The notes beneath the pieces are model-generated. The model was not told the origin of the DNA. It was given only the letters and a program-made list of their open reading frames with translations, and made no database searches. The position numbers were made by a program, and so were the translations under genes. This document shows positions 28,201 through 35,906 of a DNA stretch of 64,000 nt, piece after piece (positions within the stretch are counted from its first letter, which is position 1; every line of letters starts with the position of its first letter). Origin of the DNA: an uncultured Acidimicrobiales bacterium (GTDB taxonomy: Bacteria; Actinomycetota; Acidimicrobiia; Acidimicrobiales; SHLQ01). Location: contig CAKZVC010000047.1 of the NCBI GenBank assembly GCA_937922235.1, positions 99,229 to 163,228 on the forward strand, given 5' to 3'.

Positions 28201-31019
28201 TCAACTTTGCTGACGGCGGCACGCTGGCAAACACCGCCAGCTCATCGGCAGACCAGCCGGATCCGGACGCAACGAACAACGACGGCACCGCGAGTGTCCC
28301 GGTCGACAACAGCGCAGATCTCTCGGTCGTCAAGGACGGCAACGGGGCAGCCGAAGCTGGCTCGCCGTACACGTGGACAATCGACCTTGAGAACAACGGA
28401 CCGTCGGATGCGCTGAACGTTGTCGTTACCGACACCCTTCCTGCTGGAGTGACCTTCAACGCTGGAGCGTCGGACCCTCGATGCGTCGCAGCCGGCGCCG
28501 TTGTGACCTGCACGATCGGCACCCTCGGTGCGGTCTCGACCGACCAGCTCGTGATGACCGTTGACGTTGATCCGGCCGTCGCAGCAACGACCGACCTCAC
28601 GAACACCACGACCATCTCGAGCTCGACCGACGATCCGAACCCAACAAACAACACAAGCTCTGACACCGCAACAGTGTCACGAGACAGCTTGCTTAACATC
28701 TCTAAGAGCGACGTCGCCGACCCGGTCGTCGCTGGTGAGCAAGTTGCATGGGAGATTCTCGTTGAGAATCTGGGACCATCGGATGCCGCGAACGTCGTCA
28801 TCACCGATGTGCTTCCCGCTGAGGTGACCTTCGCTTTAGTCGACAACGCCAACTGCACCGAAACCGCCGGCACCGTCGACTGTGCGTTTGCCACCTTGGC
28901 CCTTGGCGACTCGATTACCGTCACCATCACCGCCGACGTGAACAGCGATGTCGCCGATGGCGCGGTCATCTCGAATACGGCGACGACCTCGAGCGACTCG
29001 AGCGCCCCAGTATCTGACACCGAAACCACGACCTCCCAGCGCGAGAGTGATCTCGTGATCTCCAAGGTGTCCGACGGCGATGCCGTTGCTGGTACGCAGC
29101 ACACGTACACCATCGATGTCACGAACAACGGTCCATCCGATGCCGACAACGTGACGATCACCGACGTGCTTCCTGCCGGATTCGTCTTCGCCTCCGCAAC
29201 CGAATCGTCGTGCACGGCAGCTGGACCGATCGTCACCTGTACGCCAGGCACGGTCATTGCTGGAGACACGTTTACTTTTGAGCTCACGGTCGACGTGCTC
29301 GACACTGCGGCGACACCGAGCCAGAACAACGTCACCGTTGGATCCGACAGCGCTGACCCCGACCCGACGAACGATAACGACGTCGACGACACCACGGTGC
29401 GCGCGGAAGCAGACCTTGTCACGGTCAAGCGGCTGACGAACGCTCCACTGGTGCCAGGCACACAGGCGATCTGGGAGATCGAGGTTACGAACAATGGCCC
29501 ATCGGAGGCGCCGGGTGTGACCGTGACCGATGCACTGGATCCGGCACTGACCTTTGATCCGACCGCAAGCTCGGCCTCGTGTACCGCAGCTGGCCAAGAC
29601 GTCACCTGCGCCGAGGCATTGCTTACCAACGGCCAGTCGATTGTCTTCACGGTCGCCACGTTGGTCAACCCGACCTTCACCGGCACGCTCACGAACACTG
29701 CGTCAGCATCATCCACCGTTCCTGACCCAGACCCGAGCAACAACGACGCCACGATCGATGTCGAGGCTGCTCCTCAAGCTGACCTCTCGCTTGCGAAAAC
29801 CGGCCTCACCGCTGATGTCATCGCCGGCGAACCCGTTGCATTCGAGCTGGTCGCGGCGAACGCCGGGGCATCTGATGCCGTCAACGTTGTCGTTAGCGAC
29901 GACGTGCCAGCTGGACTGACGTACGACCCTGCAACGTCGAGCCCGGAGTGCGTCCTAACCGCAACGGGCACGATCGAGTGCGCCGCTGGAACGATTGCGC
30001 CGCTCGCCGACGCGACGTTCACTGTGGGCTTCATCGTCGACGCTGATGTTGCGGCTGGCGCGGTGATTTTGAACACCGCTTCGATCGCGTCCGATACACC
30101 CGACCCAGACACGACGAACAATGGTGCCGACGCCACGGTGCCAGCCGGACGTGCGGTCGCGCTGGTCCTCGAGAAGACGCTCGACGTCGAATCGCTCACG
30201 CCAGGTGTCGCATCGACATGGACGCTCGCTGTCACGAACAATGGCCCGTCGTCGGCAGACAACGTGGTCGTGTCCGATTCGCTGCCGCCCGAGCTCACCT
30301 TCGTCGCTGACGGCTCTGACCCTCGCTGCTCGGCTGCTGGCAGTTTGGTCGAATGCGTCGAGCCGATCCTCGCCGTTGGGGCCACAGCAACGTTCGACAT
30401 CGTCACGATGGTCGGAACCGACGTGTCACTTGGTGAGATCACCAACGCCGCAACAGCCTCTTCAGACGAGGGTGCTTCTGCTGACGCAGAGCTGACCGTT
30501 CCTTTGGTGGCCAACGATGCTGCGCTGCGAATCGAAAAGACTGGACCAGCTGCACCGGTATCGGTCGGCGAGAACATCACGTGGACAATCGTGCTGACAA
30601 ACGATGGCCCGAACGATGTCACCGTGCCGATCACGATCAGCGATCCGTTGCCGGCCGGGCTGACGTATGTCAGCTTGAGCGAAGATGGTCCAGCAGAATG
30701 CACTGCGGCGAACAACGAGATCTCGTGTGACGTCGATGGGCTTGCGAACGGTGCGTCGATCACGCTCACGCTTGTGACGACGGCTGACGTTGCTGGTCAG
30801 GTTACGAACACCGTCTCGTTCGGTGCGCTCGGGCTAACCGAGGGACGCGAGTTCAGCGCGGCTGCAGGTGCGGTTGTCCAAGCGCCGCCGTCAGGTCCGC
30901 TTGCCTTCACCGGTCGAACCCTGTCGCAAACGCTGCTGTTCGCGCTGCTGCTCATGGGCGCTGGCTTCATGATCCTTGGTGCAGGCAACCGTCGTGAAGA
31001 GGATGAGGCTCAGGCGTAG
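22266..31019 (+). CDS. Giant DUF11-repeat surface protein with sortase-like anchor
   Basis: Secreted, probably cell-wall-bound protein of 2,917 residues. The order is signal peptide (to about residue 44), an N-terminal Trp/Asn-rich domain to about residue 360, then about 20 tandem DUF11 Ig-like modules of roughly 126 residues. Most modules begin ADLxxxKT and contain NxGPSxAxNVxVxDxLPAG. Nineteen carry a Cys pair of the type CxxAxGVVTC, suggesting one disulfide per module. The C-terminus is PLAFTG, a hydrophobic span, then NRREEDEAQA, like a sortase signal. No sortase is in the window. The role may be adhesion or an S-layer-like coat. The start was moved to 22266, so that the signal peptide is N-terminal. 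Confidence 0.9.
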   Translation: MNPSPSRVKFVPKRLSRTLVALTLAVSMVALQLVVLPVSQVSADTPFTPVFSTNAPGDIVYVANTLVTCRAGSNNCANAQAGGNFANNQFGGNNVEVDTDGVGATSNSSQATYALPAGGQVLWAGLYWMGYYQGSAADKDDVLFQTPATGGYVPVAASFFDDWNNNDDFYMGHADVTALVQAGGSGTYGVGDVAITPNTGNTHGGWSLVIIQEDPNATWKNLTVNQGFQGVTRNNPQVDITVSGFNAPPVGPVVAEIGMIASEGDAPYQGDYVEFNGQRLTNGLNPTNNFFNSTISTNGVLANNGTPGLSANTLGFDADIIDTNGLVPPGATSANIRLGTGGEWFYPAVVTTAIEIYVPNLSTNLRKTGVDLDGEELHPGDEIEYTIVFDNTGQDPAIQTTMSDNIPAGTTYVPGSLEVVSDDSGAGPRTDAAGDDTAWFDGTAVNFNIGAGATPTSGGQVDPVSQGGGVYEVKFRVTVDPGTETTDITNVASIDYVGQFIGDSYTATTPPVDIPVEPLVDLSVAKTDNVDPVIAGNDVAYTVSVSNAGPSDAVNATVTDTLPTGLTFTPSGSDPRCSAAGQVVTCVIPTLGIATEDVVINSTVDGEVVAASVTNSATVTSDTHEHDVTNNTTNEPTAIIREVDTSVTKSAAPTVTAGGQLTYTIDVANAGPSTALNTTVVDALPAGVVLVSATPTGAGTCAGTTCTWPTIAAAGSESVTIIVDVPGDTADATVLTNSVEVSSDDPDADSSDNTASVNTTVGVAADLALTKTLAGPIVPGEQAIYTLTVENLGPSDANAVEVTDAVPAGMTFSAAAPTSPDCNEAAGVVTCDGGTLASGDTATFLVVFDVDPSMADGTPVTNNASTSSSTPDPNAANDTASVTESAARAADVFVVKDDNTTTVSAGGQITYTFDYGNNGPSDATGVTISDTLPAGVTFASSTDCTEAGGVVTCNIGTLAPGATGTATFVVDVDPGLSDPTVLANAATISAAEADPTPTNNDSDVTTDVNRNTTLNVEKDDFADPVTAGLDVTYTLTVTNLGPSTETNATLTDPLPTGLTLVSVSNPACTPSGNTVNCNIGTMAPGAVFTTNVTASVDPALPDGTILRNQVIADGDVSAPVDDTEETTASARADLSVAKTAPATVLAGTALTYTIDVANAGPSDAKDTMITDVLPNGMTFASAAVTAGSGTCAEAGGVVTCDLGDVGPSTTTTIEITVDVDPSVADSTTLTNSATASTTTIDTDPSNDTGSAPVLVNAEADLATTKTTLTPNVIAGEQASFEVTVTNNGPSTATNVTATDTLPAEFVFDATASTAGCVAGVTCTAGTLLPGQSATFTIVVDVVGTAPANTYTNSVTAASDQLDPTPGNNDATSTIDVEQQADLQVVKIADAATFVPGTTQSYTITVTNNGPSTAANVEVTDLLPAGLTFNGTSSSECVSGVTCSVVSLASGADAVFTLVVDVAEDLTGSVTNTADVSSTTPDPTPGNNSSTDVTPLLPMADLSIVKTGPATALAGNQVSYTIDIANAGPSTATNVVVSDTLPAGMTFAAGSSAACVAGVTCTIPSMASGGTASLTVVVDIDPTVADATLLTNDAAITSDAADPDPSNNGSSVDTLVSRAADLGIVKTAPASASPGESVTYDIVVTNAGPSIATNVIIADTMPTGVTATAVAGTGALCASSGTAFSCSAGSLAPGGTITVTVTALIDPAAPDGATLTNTATVSADEDDPNAANDSNSAPIVLAGAADVVMTKTSSPATPIAGDQITYTLLVENNGPADAQDVAVADVLPSTLTIISATPSPLPPAPPAPPFPAVAPPPSTTTAMTCTVASQAVDCTQTTLAAGESVTVTIVAEIDSTLPANTDIINTASVSSATADPDTSNNTEGDTATIGASADLATTKTTPKTPAVAGEFHPFVVNVTNNGPSLATNVVVTDSVPPGTTFNATLSDASCTETAGVVTCNVGDLPDQGSVDVAIVFDLPVNFADGGTLANTASSSADQPDPDATNNDGTASVPVDNSADLSVVKDGNGAAEAGSPYTWTIDLENNGPSDALNVVVTDTLPAGVTFNAGASDPRCVAAGAVVTCTIGTLGAVSTDQLVMTVDVDPAVAATTDLTNTTTISSSTDDPNPTNNTSSDTATVSRDSLLNISKSDVADPVVAGEQVAWEILVENLGPSDAANVVITDVLPAEVTFALVDNANCTETAGTVDCAFATLALGDSITVTITADVNSDVADGAVISNTATTSSDSSAPVSDTETTTSQRESDLVISKVSDGDAVAGTQHTYTIDVTNNGPSDADNVTITDVLPAGFVFASATESSCTAAGPIVTCTPGTVIAGDTFTFELTVDVLDTAATPSQNNVTVGSDSADPDPTNDNDVDDTTVRAEADLVTVKRLTNAPLVPGTQAIWEIEVTNNGPSEAPGVTVTDALDPALTFDPTASSASCTAAGQDVTCAEALLTNGQSIVFTVATLVNPTFTGTLTNTASASSTVPDPDPSNNDATIDVEAAPQADLSLAKTGLTADVIAGEPVAFELVAANAGASDAVNVVVSDDVPAGLTYDPATSSPECVLTATGTIECAAGTIAPLADATFTVGFIVDADVAAGAVILNTASIASDTPDPDTTNNGADATVPAGRAVALVLEKTLDVESLTPGVASTWTLAVTNNGPSSADNVVVSDSLPPELTFVADGSDPRCSAAGSLVECVEPILAVGATATFDIVTMVGTDVSLGEITNAATASSDEGASADAELTVPLVANDAALRIEKTGPAAPVSVGENITWTIVLTNDGPNDVTVPITISDPLPAGLTYVSLSEDGPAECTAANNEISCDVDGLANGASITLTLVTTADVAGQVTNTVSFGALGLTEGREFSAAAGAVVQAPPSGPLAFTGRTLSQTLLFALLLMGAGFMILGAGNRREEDEAQA

Positions 31020-31033
31020 CTGGAATCCGAATA

Positions 31034-31046
31034 GGGGAAAATCCCC
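31034..31046. promoter_or_regulatory. GGGGA-N3-TCCCC palindrome upstream of the ini-like operon
   Basis: ATAGGGGAAAATCCCCGATG sits 37 bp upstream of the IniB-N gene start. TCCCCGATGT recurs at 42704-42713 near the kinase gene. A -10-like TACGTT (31071-31076) lies 6 nt before the ATG, placing the palindrome around -35, a position suited to an operator or activator site. Confidence 0.5.
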
Positions 31047-31082
31047 GATGTCGGAAAAGGGTGGTCATCGTACGTTGATGAC

Positions 31083-31706
31083 ATGCCCACCTTTCTTGAA
31101 GTCGTAGAGCTCCTCCTCAGCGACGACAACGCGAAATCCACCTACGCCGAGAACCCGGACGGGTTCCTCGACCAACACGGCCTCGGGGCCCTGGATTCGG
31201 CCGATGTAGCTGATGCGATGTTGTACGCGTCCGACTCACTCCCGTTGCCTGTCGCCGCTCGCCTAGATGCTGATGCAGGCCTCGACTCGGTAGCGGAACT
31301 CGATCTTGAAGCCAATGGATTGAGTCTTGAACGCGAACCTCTCGTCGGCGACGACGGCACAGCTGATGTCGGCGCCGATGTCGACTTCGATACTGACCCG
31401 GGCGCCGAGCCTGCGAACGACAGCGTGGAAACCGTTCTCGATGTCGAAGCCGACATTGTCGAGCACGAAGACCTTGTCGATGCGGTTACCGAGGTTGGCG
31501 TGATCGATGCGCTTAGCTCTGACGATGGCGCTGCTGGCACGGACGGTCTTGAGGGCAGCGACACTGCTGATTCGCTCACCGACTTCGTCCCGGTCGCGGA
31601 AGCGGTCATCGAGACGGAAGATGAACGTCTCGACGAGGGTGCCGATGCATTTGATCCGCTCGACTTCACCGACACCGACCCAACCGATCTCGATTTCCTC
31701 GACTGA
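31083..31706 (+). CDS. IniB N-terminal-domain protein with acidic tail
   Basis: The 207-residue protein begins MPTFLEVVELLLSDDNAKST and continues ENPDGFLDQHGL. This matches the short helical IniB N-terminal domain known from the mycobacterial isoniazid-induced iniBAC operon. The remainder is a low-complexity Asp/Glu/Val-rich tail without Cys. It is the first gene of an operon ending with two dynamin-like GTPases, the same order as iniB-iniA-iniC. Its biochemical role is unknown even in mycobacteria. The likely start is leaderless, after TACGTT. Confidence 0.75.
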   Translation: MPTFLEVVELLLSDDNAKSTYAENPDGFLDQHGLGALDSADVADAMLYASDSLPLPVAARLDADAGLDSVAELDLEANGLSLEREPLVGDDGTADVGADVDFDTDPGAEPANDSVETVLDVEADIVEHEDLVDAVTEVGVIDALSSDDGAAGTDGLEGSDTADSLTDFVPVAEAVIETEDERLDEGADAFDPLDFTDTDPTDLDFLD

Positions 31707-31769
31707 ACCGTAAGTACGAACAGCACTAACTACTCCACAGCCACCTCACCAACTACCGAAGGACAGACC

Positions 31770-32615
31770 ATGAGCAAGACGGAACAACTCCAAGACCTCG
31801 GCGACTTCCTCTGGGAGCTGTTGACCGACGAACCTCCAAGCCTCGAAGAGCAGCAGCAGCAGCTCACCGATCGTTTGGTCGATGCCCTCGAACAAGGCGG
31901 CTTTCGCGGAATCTCTAACGAAGAGCTGGCCGATGCGCTCGGCGAGGTCCAGCATCGCCTGATCGAACAGAACCAAGCCGACCTAAACGACCTCTCGGTC
32001 GACATGGGAAGCAACCTGCACGACGTCAGTCTCAACCTGCATAGCTCGCTGTCGCAGGACTTTGATGAGGGAATTGCATCGAGCATTCACCAGCTCAAGG
32101 TCGAACAGATCGAACCGCTAAAGGTCGCGATTGCGAATCGACCGACACCAGTGGTCAACCAGGTCACCCATCGGCACGTCACCAACGTCACAAACATCGA
32201 TGACCGGCAAGTCGTCAACACGAACAACGTCGTCAACGACGGTGGTGTGCTCGACCAGCGGATCATTCAAAGCGACGACGGATCGATCGCCGTAGGCGGC
32301 GATGTCAATGACTCTGCTCTGAACAGCGGTACGGTCGATGGTGTGCAGGCTGCGGGCGATGTGGATGTTGAGGACTCGACGATCGGCGACGACAACATCG
32401 CCATCGAAGGCGAGATCGACAATGCAGCCGTCGGTGGTGACATCGTCGACATCGATGTGGCCCCGCCAGAGCCCGCACCTGAGCCTGAACCACTCACCGA
32501 ACCTGAGCCCGTTGTGGTTGAGCCGGTGGTCGAAGAAGTAGTTGACTCTGGTTTCGACGATGCCGCCGCAGCCGAGGCCGAGGCAGCTGCGATCGAAGCC
32601 GAGCTCGATGTCTGA
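31770..32615 (+). CDS. IniB-related coiled-coil protein with GGD module
   Basis: The 281-residue protein has a helical N-terminal half (about 20-120, Gln/Glu-rich). An Asn/Val repeat follows (HVTNVTNIDDRQVVNTNNVV). Residues 169-229 are a module that recurs in the Asp-rich protein at 38277-39437: DDGSIAVGGD ... GVQAAGD ... AVGGDIVDID. A Pro/Glu-rich linker and a short Ala/Glu helix end the protein. The ribosome site is CGAAGGACAG. The 3' end overlaps the next GTPase gene by 8 bp (ATGTCTGA). It may be a scaffold or client of the GTPases. Confidence 0.68.
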   Translation: MSKTEQLQDLGDFLWELLTDEPPSLEEQQQQLTDRLVDALEQGGFRGISNEELADALGEVQHRLIEQNQADLNDLSVDMGSNLHDVSLNLHSSLSQDFDEGIASSIHQLKVEQIEPLKVAIANRPTPVVNQVTHRHVTNVTNIDDRQVVNTNNVVNDGGVLDQRIIQSDDGSIAVGGDVNDSALNSGTVDGVQAAGDVDVEDSTIGDDNIAIEGEIDNAAVGGDIVDIDVAPPEPAPEPEPLTEPEPVVVEPVVEEVVDSGFDDAAAAEAEAAAIEAELDV

Positions 32616-34437
32616 CGCCACACCTGTGAGCGATCAGCTGACCGCATTGGCCGTGCGAGCTACCAACGCGTTCGAACGCGCCGAACGCATCGACCTCGGT
32701 GAACGCATCGATGCGGCGAAGAGTCGCTACGAAGACCACGGATGCAACATTGTCGTGGTGGGCGAGTTCAAGATGGGAAAGAGCTCGCTCGTCAACTCGA
32801 TCGTCAACGCTCCACTGAGCCCGACAGACGACGACGTCGCCACGGCGAAGCCACTGCAGGTGCACTATGCCGACGAGCCAAAGGCATCGGTCGTCTACAA
32901 GTTGGGCGAGGACGATGACGAGAACCGAGTGCGCGAGATCGAGATCGAAGAGGTCGAGTCGTACGTGCTCGAACCACCGAGCGCTCCCGACGCCAACATC
33001 GCAGCCCTCGTCCGGATTGGCTTGCCCCGCAAGCTGTTTAGCTCCGGAATGACGATCGTCGACACGCCTGGCGTTGGCGGACTCGGATCACATCATGCGG
33101 CGATGACACTTGGCGTCCTGTCGATGGCCGATGCAGTGCTGTTCGTCTCCGATGCCGCCCAAGAACTCACCGCGCCCGAGCTTGAGTTCCTCGATATGGT
33201 GCGCGACATCTGTCCTCGTGTCGCCATGGTGATGCCCAAGGTCGACTTCTATCCCGACTGGCGCCAGATCGCCGAGCTCAACGACCGACACCTGCAAGCG
33301 CGGAGCATCCAACTAGCGAATTTCCCGATCTCGAGCACGCTCCGACAAATCGCGATATCGCAGAACAACGCGGCGCTCAACGAGGAGTCGGGATTCAAAG
33401 CGCTTATCGATCACCTACGCAAGGACATCGAGTCATCCGTATCCGCTCACGCTCGTGCGATTTACCGGGGGTCAGTAGATGACGCGCTCATCGATCTAGA
33501 AGCGCAGCTGCTCTCGGAGAAGTCGGTGCTGGACGATCCTGATGCGGCGAAGGCACAGATGGCCGAAATCGAGGAACAGCGAGATCACGCCGAGGCATTA
33601 CGCAGTCGTGCAGCCCGATGGCAACAGACCCTCGCCGATGGTGTGGCCGACCTGTCGAGCGATATCGAACACGATTTGCGAGCACGCTTCCGCGATCTAC
33701 TCAAGCAGCTCGAAGCGCGCCTGGACGAGGAGGACCCCGCTCGAATCTGGGACGACTTCTCCGCCAACGCGACCAATGAAGTGAACCGAGCCGTATCCCA
33801 GAACTTTGGCTTGCTGCATCAGCGCACGACTCAGCTGGCTGAGCACGTCGCCGAGCACTTTGGTGAGGAACACCCAAACATCGACACGGTGAGTCGGTTG
33901 AGCACACCTGCGGAGTTTGTTTCTGCGCCCGACTACGGCGACGCGGCCATCAGCACGAAGCCGGGCATGTTGGGTTCCTCGGTCACGGCAATTCGCGGAA
34001 GCATCGGTGGCTTCGTAATGGTTGGCATCATCGGAAGCGCAGTATCGGTGACTCCAGCAGCATGGGTAGCACCGGTGGTGGCTGCGTTGATCGGTCGCAA
34101 GACTCGCCGTGACGAAGCGCAACGGGCGCTCGAGAAGCGACAACGTGAAGCGAAAGCGGTGGTGCGCAAGTACATCGATGAGGCACAGTTCGTTGCTGCG
34201 AAAGACGCACGAGATTCGCTTCGTCATATCAACCGTCAGCTTCGCGAGTTCTACCTTGAGCGAGCCGAAGAGGTGAAGCGTTCGACGAACGAGACGCTTG
34301 CTGCCACGAAGACCGCAATGCAGTCAACTGCCGAGCAACGGGTTCGACGAAGTAAAGAGATCGCCGCCACTCTCCAGACCGTTGGTCAGCTTCGTGGGGA
34401 ACTTGCCAGCCTTGAACGTGGTGCTGTTGCTTCATGA
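32608..34437 (+). CDS. Dynamin-like GTPase (IniA-like)
   Basis: Large GTPase of the bacterial dynamin family, 609 residues. G1 is GEFKMGKSS (52-60), the switch region is TDDDVATAKP with a likely catalytic threonine, and G3 is DTPGVGG (152-158). Long helical stalk segments follow. A hydrophobic paddle-like stretch (about 455-495, GGFVMVGIIGSAVSV then AAWVAPVVAALIG) could insert in the membrane. The start at 32608 overlaps the preceding gene. The next dynamin gene overlaps by ATGA, so two different dynamins are made in coupled fashion, as for IniA/IniC or DynA/DynB. Expected function is membrane remodelling or repair. Confidence 0.88.
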   Translation: MSDATPVSDQLTALAVRATNAFERAERIDLGERIDAAKSRYEDHGCNIVVVGEFKMGKSSLVNSIVNAPLSPTDDDVATAKPLQVHYADEPKASVVYKLGEDDDENRVREIEIEEVESYVLEPPSAPDANIAALVRIGLPRKLFSSGMTIVDTPGVGGLGSHHAAMTLGVLSMADAVLFVSDAAQELTAPELEFLDMVRDICPRVAMVMPKVDFYPDWRQIAELNDRHLQARSIQLANFPISSTLRQIAISQNNAALNEESGFKALIDHLRKDIESSVSAHARAIYRGSVDDALIDLEAQLLSEKSVLDDPDAAKAQMAEIEEQRDHAEALRSRAARWQQTLADGVADLSSDIEHDLRARFRDLLKQLEARLDEEDPARIWDDFSANATNEVNRAVSQNFGLLHQRTTQLAEHVAEHFGEEHPNIDTVSRLSTPAEFVSAPDYGDAAISTKPGMLGSSVTAIRGSIGGFVMVGIIGSAVSVTPAAWVAPVVAALIGRKTRRDEAQRALEKRQREAKAVVRKYIDEAQFVAAKDARDSLRHINRQLREFYLERAEEVKRSTNETLAATKTAMQSTAEQRVRRSKEIAATLQTVGQLRGELASLERGAVAS

Positions 34438-35906
34438 GTGTTGCGAGCCATGACACTGCTGACACGTTGATCGACCACGTCCGTGCTCTCGCCGAGCTAT
34501 GCAGAAGCGAAGTCCCTGAGCGGGCCGATGAGTACACGTCGATTCTGCAGCGTCTAGGTGAGCCCCTACGGGTAGCGATTGCCGGGAAGGTCAAGGCGGG
34601 TAAGTCGACGCTGCTCAATGCGTTGCTCGGATCCGAACTCGCTGCATCCGACGCTGGCGAGTGCACTCGAATCGTCACCTGGTACCAGCATGGAGACGAG
34701 CTCGCGGTCACGGGTGAGACCTCTGCGGGAACCGTTCCGGTTTCCTTTTCGGTGACGGACGGACGGCTCGACATCGATCTTGGCGGCCGGGACTGGAACG
34801 ACTTCACGCGTCTCGTCGTCGAGGCCCCGCTGGAAGGTCTGCGCCGAACCACGCTCATCGACACTCCGGGCATGGCATCGCTCTCGACCGACATCGCCGC
34901 AAAGAGCACCGACTTTCTTACCCCTGCCGACGGACAGAACACTGTGGTTGACGCCGTGATCTATCTTCTGAGACATCTGCACGCGACCGACGTGTCGTTC
35001 CTGCACGCCTTTCACGACCGAGAGTTCGCAAGCCCGAGCCCGGTCAACTGCTTGGGGGTGCTCAGCCGAGCAGATGAAGTCGCCGTTGGTCGCCTCGATG
35101 CAATGACTTCGGCTAGACGAATCGCCGACCGCTACTCGACCGACCCAAGGCTCCGACGTCTGGTGCAAGGCGTTGTTCCAGTGGCCGGTCTTATCGGTCA
35201 AGCATCGACAACGCTCAGCGATGGTGCAGCGGCCGATATCGAAGCCATCTCGAAACTCGATCACGCCAGGTCTCAGTTGGCCCTCTTGTCGATCGATCGA
35301 TTCTTAAGCGACACAACGATCGGTATCGACATCGAACGACGACAGGCACTTCTAGGTCAGCTCGGGCTCTTTGGTCTTCGTGTCGTCGAAGCCGGCTATC
35401 GCTCGGGTGAGCTCACATCCGGCGCCGACGTACGGGCGTTGCTCCGCGAGGAGAGTGGGATTCGCCACCTCGACGAAACCTTGCAAGTGGTCTTTGGTGG
35501 ACGGCGAGACACGCTCAAGGCGCGTTCGGCGCTGGTAGCCATCGAGCGCCTCATGCAAGAAGTTGAGCATCCACGGGAGGCTTCGGCGATGCTCGAGCGG
35601 ATCTGGGCTAGCGCGCACGATTTCACCGAACTTCGGACGCTCAGCGTGCTTCGCGATGGGAACCTCGGACTCGCCACCGACCAGCTCTTCGAAGCGGAAC
35701 GGGCTCTCGGTGGTCAAGGAACCTCGCCGGCGGCGCGAGCTGGCCTCGACCACGCGGCCACATCGTCAGAGGTTCGCGACGAACTGCTTCAGATCATGTC
35801 GAAGTGGCGGACGATCGGGAACAATCCAATCGCGGATCGAAGCATCAGCGCATTGAGCGAAGCGGTCATTCGGTCGTGCGAAGGAGCCTTCGCCCAGCTC
35901 GACTAG
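34434..35906 (+). CDS. Dynamin-like GTPase (IniC-like)
   Basis: The 490-residue partner GTPase has G1 GKVKAGKSTL (51-60), a G2 region around GECTRIVT, and G3 DTPGMAS (143-149). Probable G4 is SRADEVAVG. It lacks the long hydrophobic paddle of the upstream dynamin, as mycobacterial IniC differs from IniA. Translation is coupled through an ATGA overlap at 34434. The stop codon directly abuts that of the convergent IniR-like gene. It probably hetero-oligomerises with the upstream GTPase at the membrane. Confidence 0.86.
   Translation: MSVASHDTADTLIDHVRALAELCRSEVPERADEYTSILQRLGEPLRVAIAGKVKAGKSTLLNALLGSELAASDAGECTRIVTWYQHGDELAVTGETSAGTVPVSFSVTDGRLDIDLGGRDWNDFTRLVVEAPLEGLRRTTLIDTPGMASLSTDIAAKSTDFLTPADGQNTVVDAVIYLLRHLHATDVSFLHAFHDREFASPSPVNCLGVLSRADEVAVGRLDAMTSARRIADRYSTDPRLRRLVQGVVPVAGLIGQASTTLSDGAAADIEAISKLDHARSQLALLSIDRFLSDTTIGIDIERRQALLGQLGLFGLRVVEAGYRSGELTSGADVRALLREESGIRHLDETLQVVFGGRRDTLKARSALVAIERLMQEVEHPREASAMLERIWASAHDFTELRTLSVLRDGNLGLATDQLFEAERALGGQGTSPAARAGLDHAATSSEVRDELLQIMSKWRTIGNNPIADRSISALSEAVIRSCEGAFAQLD

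Noticed and set aside
28160..29752. 530-codon open frame on the minus strand inside the giant DUF11 gene
   Set aside because: It is antisense to a highly repetitive real gene; its Val/Ser/Thr-rich composition is what the complement of the repeats gives.
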